Below, piece by piece: positions 50,767 to 58,821 of a stretch of DNA of 64,000 bases. This DNA comes from Bacteroidota bacterium. Its GTDB lineage: Bacteria; Bacteroidota; Bacteroidia; Chitinophagales; Chitinophagaceae. The stretch covers positions 209,245-273,244 of the forward strand of contig JAEWJK010000009.1 in the NCBI GenBank assembly GCA_023386555.1, in the 5' to 3' direction. Below the pieces are notes generated by a model that saw nothing but the letters and a program-made list of their open reading frames with translations, had not been told where the DNA came from and ran no database searches. Made by a program: the position numbers and the translations under genes. How positions within the stretch are numbered: position 1 is the stretch's first letter; each line of letters begins with the position of its first letter.

Positions 50767-51492
50767 ATGCCTATGCTAAGAACTGTATTATCAATATTAT
50801 TAATAGGAGTTTTTGCCAGTTGTAATACCATTCATAACCTGGCATCTAAGGACAATTCTACCGCAAAAAAGCCTCAGCCAAAGAGTAAAAAAAATGGGGA
50901 GGTGGTTTTCCTCGACAATATTACTGTTACTCCAGGTACTACAGTTACATCCAAACAAACTACGAAAGGTTCAAATAAGAACGTAACCCAGGTTAAATAT
51001 GTAGAGCCAGCCAAAGAATCTACGGTTAGTTTTGAAAATGCTGATGCCTTGCAGATTAAATATGCAACTGTTTTTGATGCATCAGTGGATAAAATGACGA
51101 ATACCCAGATGTTACAGTCAATTGAACAGTGGTGGGGAACGAAATACTGTTTAGGTGGCAGTACAAAGAATTGTGTTGATTGTTCTGCCTTTACACAATC
51201 TGTTTTACGAGATGTATATAGTGTTGAAATGCCAAGAACCGCACAGGAACAATATGAGGCAACCGAACGTATTGAACAGGAAGATCTGAAAGAAGGTGAT
51301 CTTGTTTTCTTTTATACTTCAGGTAGAAGAATTTCTCATGTGGGTGTTTATATAATGAATAACAAGTTTGTTCATGCTGCAGTTAGCCAGGGTGTTTCGG
51401 TAAGTGATCTGAATGATACTTATTGGAAAGCAAGATACCGTGGTGCCGGACGAATTGTTCGGAATACAAATTCTCCGCTTGGTTCTAAATAG
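50767..51492 (+). CDS. NlpC/P60-family lipoprotein (peptidoglycan hydrolase)
   Basis: The protein has 241 residues starting at the ATG at 50767 (or 50773). It has a lipobox VFASC near residue 19, a flexible Thr/Lys-rich linker to about 95, then the NlpC/P60 domain. The catalytic Cys is in NCVDCSAFTQSVL, the His in RISHVGVYI and a further His in NKFVHAAVSQG. Such enzymes cut peptide bridges in peptidoglycan. It is divergent from dnaE. Confidence 0.9.
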   Translation: MPMLRTVLSILLIGVFASCNTIHNLASKDNSTAKKPQPKSKKNGEVVFLDNITVTPGTTVTSKQTTKGSNKNVTQVKYVEPAKESTVSFENADALQIKYATVFDASVDKMTNTQMLQSIEQWWGTKYCLGGSTKNCVDCSAFTQSVLRDVYSVEMPRTAQEQYEATERIEQEDLKEGDLVFFYTSGRRISHVGVYIMNNKFVHAAVSQGVSVSDLNDTYWKARYRGAGRIVRNTNSPLGSK

Positions 51493-51510
51493 CTCAGTAA
51501 AGTTTCAATT

Positions 51511-51530
51511 GTACAAGGGTGCGACGCAAC
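51511..51530 (+). repeat. Dispersed intergenic repeat, short variant
   Basis: GTACAAGGGTGCGACGCAAC in the spacer between the convergent NlpC and flippase genes. It matches the variant at 12551 and, in reverse, 19111. Confidence 0.7.
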
Positions 51531-51561
51531 AAAAGCTACATAGTAGTAAGTTGACGGCTAA

Positions 51562-53052
51562 CTAATCTTTACTCTTTTTAATCCACTTGTGATATAACTG
51601 CATTACATCTGCTGAAAGTTCTAGTTTGAACACACCACCCAGCATGATCACAGAGAAAATCAGGCTTTGTGAAATCACCCTCAGCCAAACATTAGCAATT
51701 ATTCCACCTGCAAAATACGCTGCAGCGAATGCAATTACTGCAAGCAAAATTGCATAGACCGTATTTTTATCAAATGGCTGCATATTGAATTTCCTTCTCA
51801 GAAATTCGAAGCGAATAAAATTATAAACGCCATAGGCAAATATTTCTGCATAAGCGGAACCAATAATGCCATATTCTACAATGAAATAATAAGTAACCGG
51901 AATTCGAATAGCCAACATGATCACTCCACTTAAAAAATCAAAACGCCAGAAGGTAGAAGTGGCAATGATAATTCCGTTTACACCAGTACCGGCATCAACA
52001 ATTCTGGCAATGCCAAGAACGATCATCACAATAATACCATCCCTATAAGCTGACTGTATTGGTAAGATGCTGAACAGGTCGTATATGTTTAAGGTAATAC
52101 CACCATAAATGAATAAAGCCAATATCAACAGGTTAATGGACGATCGTTTATAGATACGATTGATCTCGCTGTAATTTTTGTCTTTCCAATGCTGCGATAT
52201 TACTCCAACTGAAATAGACTGAATACTTCTTTGGGGTACCTGTACAAGATTGGCTACATACTGTGCAAGATTGAATATACCTGCATACGACAGACTAATT
52301 CTGCTTGCAATGATCAAAGTATCAATGGTGAGTCCGATTGATTGAACAACCACACCACCAAACACTAATGATTGCATGGCAAACATCTTCTTCCAGAACT
52401 TCTTTGTAACACGGCTGATCTTAAAGGTGAGATGAAAATTTCCTGTCTTGATAAGATAAATGAGCAGAATTAAAAAGATAAGGAGAAATGATAATGAAAA
52501 CAGTTTAATGAAAACATCGAAGCTGATGATGTTGAAATAATATAACAGTATGAAGCCAAGTGTAATGATTCGTAAGCCAGTTTCTTTGAGGAAGTTGGAG
52601 AAAACGGTTTTCTTAATAGCCCAGCTGAAAGCTTCCAGCACCGAGAAAAATAACAAGCCAAATGCAAACGGAAAGACCCAATAGAAATATTGTACAAAGA
52701 GTAATGATCGTGCAGAAAACTTTCTGATGATAACGGGTTCAAAGATAAATCCAAGGATGAGTAGCAAACTGAAGCCGATCATTGCTGTGACCAAAGCCCA
52801 GGATAGCAGATCGTTTTGTTTTTTAGGGAGGTTGTCGTTGTAATAAGGATAAAATTTATAGATCACCGGAATTACACCTAAACATCCAAAAGCATAAAAG
52901 TTTTGGGCTACATCAAAGAATATCCTGGTAAGGCCATATTCAGCAGGATCGAAAGAGCCATTTTTTACAAAGAAATAAGTGTTGATGGCTCCGATGATGA
53001 AGCCGATATACACTAAAATACTCGAAATAATTGCCTGCTTACGAATAGCCAT
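51562..53052 (-). CDS. Polysaccharide/oligosaccharide flippase (MOP superfamily)
   Basis: The 496-residue membrane protein has about 12-14 helices. It begins AIRKQAIISSILVYIGFIIGAINTYFFVKNGSFDPAEYGLTRIFFD, typical for Wzx-like flippases of the polysaccharide_synt family. It contains VVQSIGLTIDTLIIASRISLSYAGIFNLAQYVANLVQVPQRSIQSIS. It would flip lipid-linked sugars across the inner membrane. The M1 peptidase gene lies upstream on the same strand, 20 bases away. Confidence 0.88.
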   Translation of the reverse strand: MAIRKQAIISSILVYIGFIIGAINTYFFVKNGSFDPAEYGLTRIFFDVAQNFYAFGCLGVIPVIYKFYPYYNDNLPKKQNDLLSWALVTAMIGFSLLLILGFIFEPVIIRKFSARSLLFVQYFYWVFPFAFGLLFFSVLEAFSWAIKKTVFSNFLKETGLRIITLGFILLYYFNIISFDVFIKLFSLSFLLIFLILLIYLIKTGNFHLTFKISRVTKKFWKKMFAMQSLVFGGVVVQSIGLTIDTLIIASRISLSYAGIFNLAQYVANLVQVPQRSIQSISVGVISQHWKDKNYSEINRIYKRSSINLLILALFIYGGITLNIYDLFSILPIQSAYRDGIIVMIVLGIARIVDAGTGVNGIIIATSTFWRFDFLSGVIMLAIRIPVTYYFIVEYGIIGSAYAEIFAYGVYNFIRFEFLRRKFNMQPFDKNTVYAILLAVIAFAAAYFAGGIIANVWLRVISQSLIFSVIMLGGVFKLELSADVMQLYHKWIKKSKD

Positions 53053-53072
53053 TGAAGAATATGTGCTGCAAA

Positions 53073-54923
53073 TTAAGGTTTAGTAACCTGCGATGCAGTG
53101 ATGTAATATAGTTTCTCGATATCAATTTTATTCCAGCGGCTAAGGTCGTCTTTTGTAATGGTTGTGGTCTTCCACTTTGTGGTGATGTGATGTCTTTTAT
53201 TGTTGATGACAAGTGGGAGATCAAAATCTTTGATGCAATTTTTCCAGCGATAGGTGATCTTTTTATTGTCTTTGCTGAGATAAAACTCCAGTTCAGGTAT
53301 TTGAATGGTTCTGAGGTATTGATCAAATAATTTCTGAAAGTTGATTCCTGATTGTTGAATGATATAATTTTCTATTTGTTGCGTGGTAACGGTCTGGTGC
53401 CAGAAAACTTCATTCATTCCCCTCAGGATTTTCCTGAACTTTTCATCATCATTGATCACTTTACGCATAATGTGGATCATATTGCCAGCCTTATCATACA
53501 TATCACTACTGCCTTCTTCATTTACGCCATACACACCAATGATCGGTTTATCGTTCTGGATGTTTCTTCTGAGTCCTTTGTTGTATTCATCACCGGCCTG
53601 TTTACCAAATAGCCATTCGGTGTATAGTGTTTCGCTATAATTGGTAAAACCTTCATGCACCCACATATCGGCAATATCTTTTGTGGTGATGTTATTGGCA
53701 AACCATTCATGTCCACTTTCGTGGATGATGATAAAATCCCATTTAGATCCCCAACCTGTTCCGCTACGATCTCTTCCTAAATATCCATTACGGTATTTGT
53801 TGCCATAAGCAATAGCAGATTGATGCTCCATACCTAAATGTGGACTTTCGACAAGTTTGTAACTGTCTTCATAAAAAGGGTAGGGACCAAACCAATGTTC
53901 AAAGCACCGTAGCATGGGTTTCACCTGTTGGAATTGATGTTTGGCTTTTTCGAGGTTGTAATCGAGAACCCAGTAGCTGAGATGAAGTTTTCTTCTTTGA
54001 ATAACTGTATCATATTCTCCTAAAACAGGAATGTACTGTGTATCTGAAGTTGAATGGAAAGTATCAGTCCAATTCACATATTTACCAATTGAAGGAACAA
54101 TATTGTAACTATTGATCGGATTTTTTACTTCCCATGTGTATTTCGCTAGACTTGGAACTCGACTATCAATAAGCGAAGAGGCATCAAAAAAAAATAACCT
54201 ACTATTCATTACACTATTTAATCTTCCATTTCCAACAGCAACTAAAGTATCAGGAACAATTACAGTCAACGAAGCACCATTATCCGGCTCATCACTTTGA
54301 TGATCTTTGCAGGGAAACCATGCAGAAGCACCTAAACCCTGTACGGCAACACTCATCCATGGACGGCCGAGAGAATCTGTTTTCCAAATCCAGCCACCAT
54401 CCCAGGGAGCGTTTTTGGCTTCTTTGGGTGTGCCGTGATAGTAGATGGTAATTGAATCAATTTGGCCAATGTCAGACCCATGTTTCTTTTCAAATAAAAC
54501 AATATTTCCTTTTTGTTGAAAGTTTACTTTTGATAATCCTACAAGGGTGTCTCTCATTGCTCCATGAATTTTTCCAATCAAATGAGTTGAATCGCAAAGT
54601 ATGCTATCTATTATAAGAGGCTGCTGCAAGTCAATTTGCATCCTTAATGTATCCTTATGAAGCAAAGAGTTAATGAATCTTTTCTTCATTTTTTCATCTT
54701 TACTACCTTGAAATACAATTGTAGTTTTTCCGTGGATTGTCTTACTCTCATAATCCGGCTTCACCTCAATATCATATCGCAGCACATCCCACCAATCTCT
54801 GTTCTCATTTAGACTGCCACGTAAACTATCTGCTTTAGTGAATGTTTTTTTATCATCACCTAATTGGGCTTGTACCAGGAAAGGGAAAAATATTATTGCA
54901 ACAATGAATAATTTGAGCTTCAT
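53073..54923 (-). CDS. M1-family metallopeptidase (aminopeptidase N-like)
   Basis: The 616-residue protein has a signal peptide (cleavage near LVQAQ). The amino-terminal beta domain is followed by the GAMEN-like motif in HLGMEHQSAIAYG, the zinc motif HESGHEWFANN (near residue 400) and the third ligand Glu in WVHEGFTNYSETL. The catalytic Tyr region is MYDKAGNMIH. It removes residues from peptides in the periplasm or at the surface. It lacks the long carboxy-terminal helical domain seen in E. coli PepN. Confidence 0.93.
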   Translation of the reverse strand: MKLKLFIVAIIFFPFLVQAQLGDDKKTFTKADSLRGSLNENRDWWDVLRYDIEVKPDYESKTIHGKTTIVFQGSKDEKMKKRFINSLLHKDTLRMQIDLQQPLIIDSILCDSTHLIGKIHGAMRDTLVGLSKVNFQQKGNIVLFEKKHGSDIGQIDSITIYYHGTPKEAKNAPWDGGWIWKTDSLGRPWMSVAVQGLGASAWFPCKDHQSDEPDNGASLTVIVPDTLVAVGNGRLNSVMNSRLFFFDASSLIDSRVPSLAKYTWEVKNPINSYNIVPSIGKYVNWTDTFHSTSDTQYIPVLGEYDTVIQRRKLHLSYWVLDYNLEKAKHQFQQVKPMLRCFEHWFGPYPFYEDSYKLVESPHLGMEHQSAIAYGNKYRNGYLGRDRSGTGWGSKWDFIIIHESGHEWFANNITTKDIADMWVHEGFTNYSETLYTEWLFGKQAGDEYNKGLRRNIQNDKPIIGVYGVNEEGSSDMYDKAGNMIHIMRKVINDDEKFRKILRGMNEVFWHQTVTTQQIENYIIQQSGINFQKLFDQYLRTIQIPELEFYLSKDNKKITYRWKNCIKDFDLPLVINNKRHHITTKWKTTTITKDDLSRWNKIDIEKLYYITASQVTKP

Positions 54924-54950
54924 GTTTTAAAATTAGGATATTCGTGACAG

Positions 54951-56639
54951 ATGAGTTCAATGAGAATGATACTGCAATTCAACCGCAGAGCCGCTGAGAA
55001 AATAGAGGTTTCGCTGAGGTCTCTGCGTTATCTCTGTGTTCTTTGTGTCTCTGCGGTTAGTGTAATTTCTTCTTGTTCTTCAAAATCATCTTCCGACAAA
55101 CAAGTGTTCACTTACAACGAACAAACAGGTATTGCCTCTCTCGATCCAGCTTTCGCAAAGAACCAATCGGTAATGTGGCCGATACATCAACTCTATAACA
55201 CATTGGTAGAAGTTGATTCCAACCTGAATATTGTTCCATCTCTTGCAAAAAGCTGGGAAGTAAGTGCTGATAGATTAACATTCACCTTTCATCTTCGTAA
55301 TGATGTTTTCTTTCATGATGATGCATGTTTTGCTGGTGGAAAGGGTAGAAGAATGATTGCAGCAGATGTTGCTTATAGTCTTGGTAGAATTTTAGATAAA
55401 AACACAGCCAGCACCGGTACATGGATTTTCAATAACAGGGTAGATACTGTTCAGCCGTTTGTTGCTATCGACGATACTACATTTCAACTGAAGTTGCTCA
55501 GGCCGTTTCATCCAATTATGGGCATATTGAGTATGCAGTATTGCAGTATTATTCCCAAAGAAGCAGTTGAAAAATATGGAAAAGATTTTCGTCGTCACCC
55601 TGTAGGCACAGGACCTTTTAAAATGTTTTTGTGGGAAGAGGGACAGGCTTTGGTGATGCATAAAAATGAAAATTACTGGGAGAAAGATGAAGCAGGAAAC
55701 AGGCTTCCATATTTAGATGCTATCAAGATCACATTCTTTGATAATAAGGCAACAGAATTCCTCCAATTCCGGCAAGGTGATCTGAGCTTTATCAATGATA
55801 TTGATCCTTCATTCAAAGATGAAGTGTTGTCTAAAACAGGTGAGTTGAGAGATGAATGGAAAGACAAGATCATACTGAATAAACATCCTTATCTCAATAC
55901 AGAATACCTGGGAATGTTGGTAGATGAAAGCAGTCCTGTATTAAAGAATTCACCAACAAAGATCAAAGCATTGAGACAGGCAATGAATCATGCTATTGAT
56001 AAGAAAAAGTTGGTGATGTATATGCGGAACTCCATAGGAATTCCTGCAGAAGCTGGTTTCGTTCCTGGTGGATTGCCATCGAGGAATACGGAACTAGTGA
56101 AAGGATATGAGTATGATCCTGCGAAAGCAAGAACGTTATTACAACAGGCAAGATTCAATAATAAAATCCCAACAATTAAATTGCTGACCATTCCGATCTA
56201 TGCAGATATCGGAAGTTTTGTCGCCAAAGAATTGGAAAATGCAGGCATACCTGTTCAGGTTGAAGTGATACAAAAAAGTTTGTTACTTGAACAAACAGCT
56301 AAATCGCAGGCTTTATTTTTTCGTGGTAGCTGGATAGCAGATTATCCTGATGCTGAAAATTATATGGCTATGTATTATAGTAAAAACCCTGCACCACCGA
56401 ATTATACACGATATAAAAATCCTGCTTTTGATGTATTATATGAAAAGGCTTTGCTGGAAACGAATGATTCAGTTCGGTATAATTTATACAGGCAAATGGA
56501 TCAACTTGTTATCAATGATGCACCTGTAATTCCATTATGGTATGATATGGTGTTGCATATTGTTCAGAAGAATGTTACAGGATTTAAACCGAATGCATTG
56601 AATTTATTGGAGCTTAGAAGAACAAGAATTTTGCAGTAG
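54951..56639 (+). CDS. ABC-transporter peptide-binding lipoprotein (SBP family 5)
   Basis: The 562-residue protein has the family 5 binding-protein fold: TYNEQTGIASLDPAFAKNQSVMWPIHQLYNTLVEVD, LAKSWEVSADRLTFTFHLRNDVFFHDDACF and RHPVGTGPFKMFLWEEGQALVMHKNENYW. The putative lipobox Cys is residue 42 (VISSC). It binds oligopeptides or similar ligands for an importer; no permease genes are adjacent. Codons 11-36, which hold the n-region and most of the hydrophobic part of the signal, are encoded by a repeat element (54981-55058). Confidence 0.88.
   Translation: MSSMRMILQFNRRAAEKIEVSLRSLRYLCVLCVSAVSVISSCSSKSSSDKQVFTYNEQTGIASLDPAFAKNQSVMWPIHQLYNTLVEVDSNLNIVPSLAKSWEVSADRLTFTFHLRNDVFFHDDACFAGGKGRRMIAADVAYSLGRILDKNTASTGTWIFNNRVDTVQPFVAIDDTTFQLKLLRPFHPIMGILSMQYCSIIPKEAVEKYGKDFRRHPVGTGPFKMFLWEEGQALVMHKNENYWEKDEAGNRLPYLDAIKITFFDNKATEFLQFRQGDLSFINDIDPSFKDEVLSKTGELRDEWKDKIILNKHPYLNTEYLGMLVDESSPVLKNSPTKIKALRQAMNHAIDKKKLVMYMRNSIGIPAEAGFVPGGLPSRNTELVKGYEYDPAKARTLLQQARFNNKIPTIKLLTIPIYADIGSFVAKELENAGIPVQVEVIQKSLLLEQTAKSQALFFRGSWIADYPDAENYMAMYYSKNPAPPNYTRYKNPAFDVLYEKALLETNDSVRYNLYRQMDQLVINDAPVIPLWYDMVLHIVQKNVTGFKPNALNLLELRRTRILQ
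54981..55058 (+). repeat. Heptad/palindromic repeat inside the 5' end of the binding-protein gene
   Basis: AACCGCAGAG (54981-54990) and CTCTGCGGTT (55049-55058) are perfect 10-bp terminal inverted repeats. Between them the sequence moves in 7-base steps rich in CTCTGCG- and CTGAG-like words. Similar AACCGCAGAG...CTCTGCGGTT repeats occur between genes in many genomes, from memory, yet here the element lies in frame within a signal peptide. Confidence 0.8.
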
Positions 56640-56645
56640 CAGCTA

Positions 56646-56740
56646 AGAGATAAAAGAGAGTAGTGAAGGAGACAAAGAGAATATTACCGCTAAGACGCCA
56701 TGGCGCTATGTCCTTTGCGTCTTTGCGTCATAGCGGTTAA
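56646..56740. repeat. Heptad tract plus palindrome after the binding-protein gene
   Basis: Five in-phase 7-bp units start at 56646 (AGAGATA, AAAGAGA, then three more to 56680). They are followed by an inverted pair TTACCGCTAAGACGC (56684-56698) and GCGTCATAGCGGTTAA (56725-56740), which is complementary with one gap and one mismatch. It lies between the convergent ends of the binding protein and the outer-membrane protein. Confidence 0.75.
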
Positions 56741-56743
56741 CTA

Positions 56744-57430
56744 TTACAATCCAAATTTAACACCCACCTGTGGTATCAACATATTGGTTTCAGATTCCTG
56801 AGCATCGAATGTAACCTGTCCGTTAGAAGCAATTTTAGGGTTAGTTAGATAGAAAGCTTTTCTGCCGATCATATATGCTGCTTTTACTTCCAGCCAAAGA
56901 TTTCCTTCTTTGTTCAGCTTAATATCAACACCACCAGCACCACCATAAGTCAAAGCCCATTCAGCTTCAGTAGCGTCACCATAACCTTGATTAAAACCAG
57001 GGCCATAAAATGACTGGCGTTCGATATTTACGGTAGAGAAGAAATCATTCCACCCGATAATACCTTCTGCGAAAGGACGAACAGCCACTATCTTTTGTTG
57101 TTGCAGTCTCAACTTAAACTGTGCAGAAAAAATATTACTGGAAGCCGTCATCTGGTATTGATCAAACCAGTTATCATAGAAATAAATACTTCTCGATCCC
57201 ATAACTGAATATCCCAACTCCAATCCAAAATGAACAGGTATGTTTCGATTGGGATTGTACATGATATGTCCACGTAAACCCAATGCAGCATCTTTATTCA
57301 CTTCTTTAAACTCACCTTGCGGAATACCCAATGATGCATTAAATCCACCACTCAACTTTTGCCAGAAATTTTTTTGAGCATTTGCAGCCACACTTATCAG
57401 TAAACAAGCTGCTAATATTACTTTTCTCAT
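56744..57430 (-). CDS. Outer-membrane beta-barrel protein (porin-like)
   Basis: The 228-residue protein has a signal peptide (SVAANAQ near residue 19) and a small barrel: FNASLGIPQGEFKE, FGLELGYSVMGSRSIYFYD, FSAQFKLRLQQQKIVAVRPFAEGIIGWNDFF, YGGAGGVDIKLN, and the end NMLIPQVGVKFGL, closing on Leu with an aromatic strand. This matches the outer-membrane beta-barrel/PorT-like group common in Bacteroidota. The ligand is unknown. Confidence 0.82.
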   Translation of the reverse strand: MRKVILAACLLISVAANAQKNFWQKLSGGFNASLGIPQGEFKEVNKDAALGLRGHIMYNPNRNIPVHFGLELGYSVMGSRSIYFYDNWFDQYQMTASSNIFSAQFKLRLQQQKIVAVRPFAEGIIGWNDFFSTVNIERQSFYGPGFNQGYGDATEAEWALTYGGAGGVDIKLNKEGNLWLEVKAAYMIGRKAFYLTNPKIASNGQVTFDAQESETNMLIPQVGVKFGL

Positions 57431-57463
57431 AGATCAAAATTAAACAAGTATCATGCAGAAACA

Positions 57464-57570
57464 AGGTGCCGTGGCGCTAAGAGAAAAATGAGACAATAAT
57501 GAGAGAAAGAGGACTGAGTTCGAACTCCTTTTCTCTTTCTCTACTCTTTTCATCTCTTAGCAGCGTAGCA
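57464..57570. repeat. Long imperfect palindrome with heptad periodicity
   Basis: GCGCTAAGAG near the left end faces CTCTTAGCAGCG near the right end. Inside, AGAGAAAGAG (57512 area) faces CTCTTTCTCT, and the centre is the exact palindrome GAGTTCGAACTC. Units of the GAGAAAA type recur about every 7 bases. It fills the spacer between msrA and the outer-membrane gene, both on the minus strand. Confidence 0.65.
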
Positions 57571-57575
57571 ACACT

Positions 57576-58223
57576 TTATTGCTTCTTCAACTTATGCTTA
57601 AACACTTTTTCAAACTTCTCCACCTTTGGACGAACAACATACCTGCAATACATTTCATCAGGGTTTTGATTATAATAATCCTGGTGATAGTTCTCAGCAG
57701 CATAAAAATTCTTCAAAGGCTCAATGTCTGTTACAATTGGTTTGTTCCATGCACCTGAAGCATCTAATTCTTTTTTATAGTGCTCGGCTTTTTGCTTTTG
57801 CTCATCGTTATGATAAAAGACCACTGAACGATATTGTGGACCAACATCATTTCCCTGCTGATCTTTTGTTGTTGGATCGTGTGTTACCCAAAAAACTTCC
57901 AGCAATTCATCAAAGCTTAGTTTAGATGGGTCATATACAATTCTCGCCACTTCAACATGTCCTGATTTTTTGCTGCAAACTTCTTCATACGTTGGGTTTT
58001 CAACATGTCCACCACTATAACCACTGGTAACCTGTAACACACCTTCCAATCTTTGAAAAACGGCTTCTACACACCAGAAACATCCGGCTCCAAATGTGGC
58101 TGTATCTGTTTTTACATTGGCAATTGCTGAATCACTCATATTATAACTGGCTGTTTTTACTTTTTTCTGTGCACAGGATGCAAAGGTGATAGATAATAAT
58201 ATTGCACTAAATACAATTTTCAT
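57576..58223 (-). CDS. msrA: Peptide methionine sulfoxide reductase A, lipoprotein form
   Basis: The 215-residue protein has a lipoprotein signal (TFASC near residue 18) and then the MsrA core with the catalytic Cys in GAGCFWCVEAVFQRLEGV, VTSGYSGGHVENPTYEEVCS, GHVEVARIVYDP and PQYRSVVFYHNDEQ. It repairs methionine-S-sulfoxide in envelope proteins. The signal puts it in the periplasm, unlike cytosolic MsrA. Confidence 0.95.
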   Translation of the reverse strand: MKIVFSAILLSITFASCAQKKVKTASYNMSDSAIANVKTDTATFGAGCFWCVEAVFQRLEGVLQVTSGYSGGHVENPTYEEVCSKKSGHVEVARIVYDPSKLSFDELLEVFWVTHDPTTKDQQGNDVGPQYRSVVFYHNDEQKQKAEHYKKELDASGAWNKPIVTDIEPLKNFYAAENYHQDYYNQNPDEMYCRYVVRPKVEKFEKVFKHKLKKQ

Positions 58224-58545
58224 ACATATTATGTTACAGGGGTTTGGTAACTCCGATTTTACTTCGTTGTGTCACTTTCCGACTGAAGTCGGAATCCCGA
58301 TTCCATCGTGACTTGTACGGTTATGAACTTCCTTCAGCATAGATACGTTTCATTTAATGATCTGGTTCGCTGAAGTGTTGCATTTAACTTTTAATAAACG
58401 GCAGCTTTTCCTCAACCTTACATCATTTATTGTTATCAATACTATCAACATAACATGTGCTTTTTTAATTACTTGTAAGAAAATTAGCCTTTCACAAAGT
58501 ATTGGCATGGAATTTTTATTACACTATTCAAGTAAAAGACAGGAT
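58224..58545. other. Gene-free 322-base spacer with a split repeat
   Basis: This is the spacer between the divergent msrA and a small membrane peptide. It holds the split dispersed repeat (58262-58319). An open frame runs through it from 58357 into the small gene, but its translation looks like spacer DNA (Thr/Asn/Ile-rich without pattern), so I do not call it coding. Nothing else is recognised. Confidence 0.55.
58262..58319 (-). repeat. Dispersed repeat interrupted by a hairpin insert
   Basis: CTTCGTTGTGTCACT (58262-58276) and ACTTGTACG (58311-58319) are the two ends of the dispersed element. The roughly 34-base insert contains TTCCGACTGAAGTCGGAA, a palindromic hairpin, and then GGAATCCCGATTCC, a second inverted pair. 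A split at nearly the same place occurs at 28922-28998. Confidence 0.7.
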
Positions 58546-58677
58546 ATGAAACAGACGACGATTAAGAAGGTAAAAAGCCTGAAAGCGATATTTGGAATTG
58601 TTACAGCAGTATTCAGCCTTGCATTGGCCATACAGCAGATCGTTCATTTGAAGAAAGGAAAGACCTACCAGGCATAA
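58546..58677 (+). CDS. 43-residue single-helix membrane peptide
   Basis: The ATG at 58546 follows AGGAT, a reasonable ribosome-binding sequence. The peptide starts basic (KQTTIKKVKSLK), has one hydrophobic helix (AIFGIVTAVFSLALAIQQIV) and a basic tail (HLKKGKTYQA). A strong terminator lies about 80 bases after the stop, which supports a real transcript. I do not recognise a family. Confidence 0.5.
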   Translation: MKQTTIKKVKSLKAIFGIVTAVFSLALAIQQIVHLKKGKTYQA

Positions 58678-58755
58678 AGAAACTAACGCCATTGTTGATG
58701 GGCTGATCCTTGGACTGAAAAGTTATTGATTGGGTCAACAGTGGCTAACCAAATT

Positions 58756-58780
58756 AAAGGATGGCATTGCCATCCTTTTT
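58756..58780. terminator. Rho-independent terminator
   Basis: AAAGGATGGC (58756-58765, taking the last A of the run) pairs with GCCATCCTTT (58769-58778) around ATT, followed by more Ts. On the plus strand it ends the small peptide transcript; it may also serve the convergent gene to the right, whose U-run is weaker. Confidence 0.88.
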
Positions 58781-58821
58781 GCTTTATAAATTTGTAGATT
58801 AATTGAAAGAATACTTTTAAT

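Noticed and set aside
57514..57535. GAGTTCGAACTC as a tRNA T arm
   Set aside because: No acceptor, D or anticodon arm can be folded around it; it is the centre of a larger palindrome.
58357..58545. Amino-terminal extension of the small membrane peptide
   Set aside because: The frame is open, but its translation lacks any protein-like pattern, and a better ATG with a ribosome-binding site lies at 58546.
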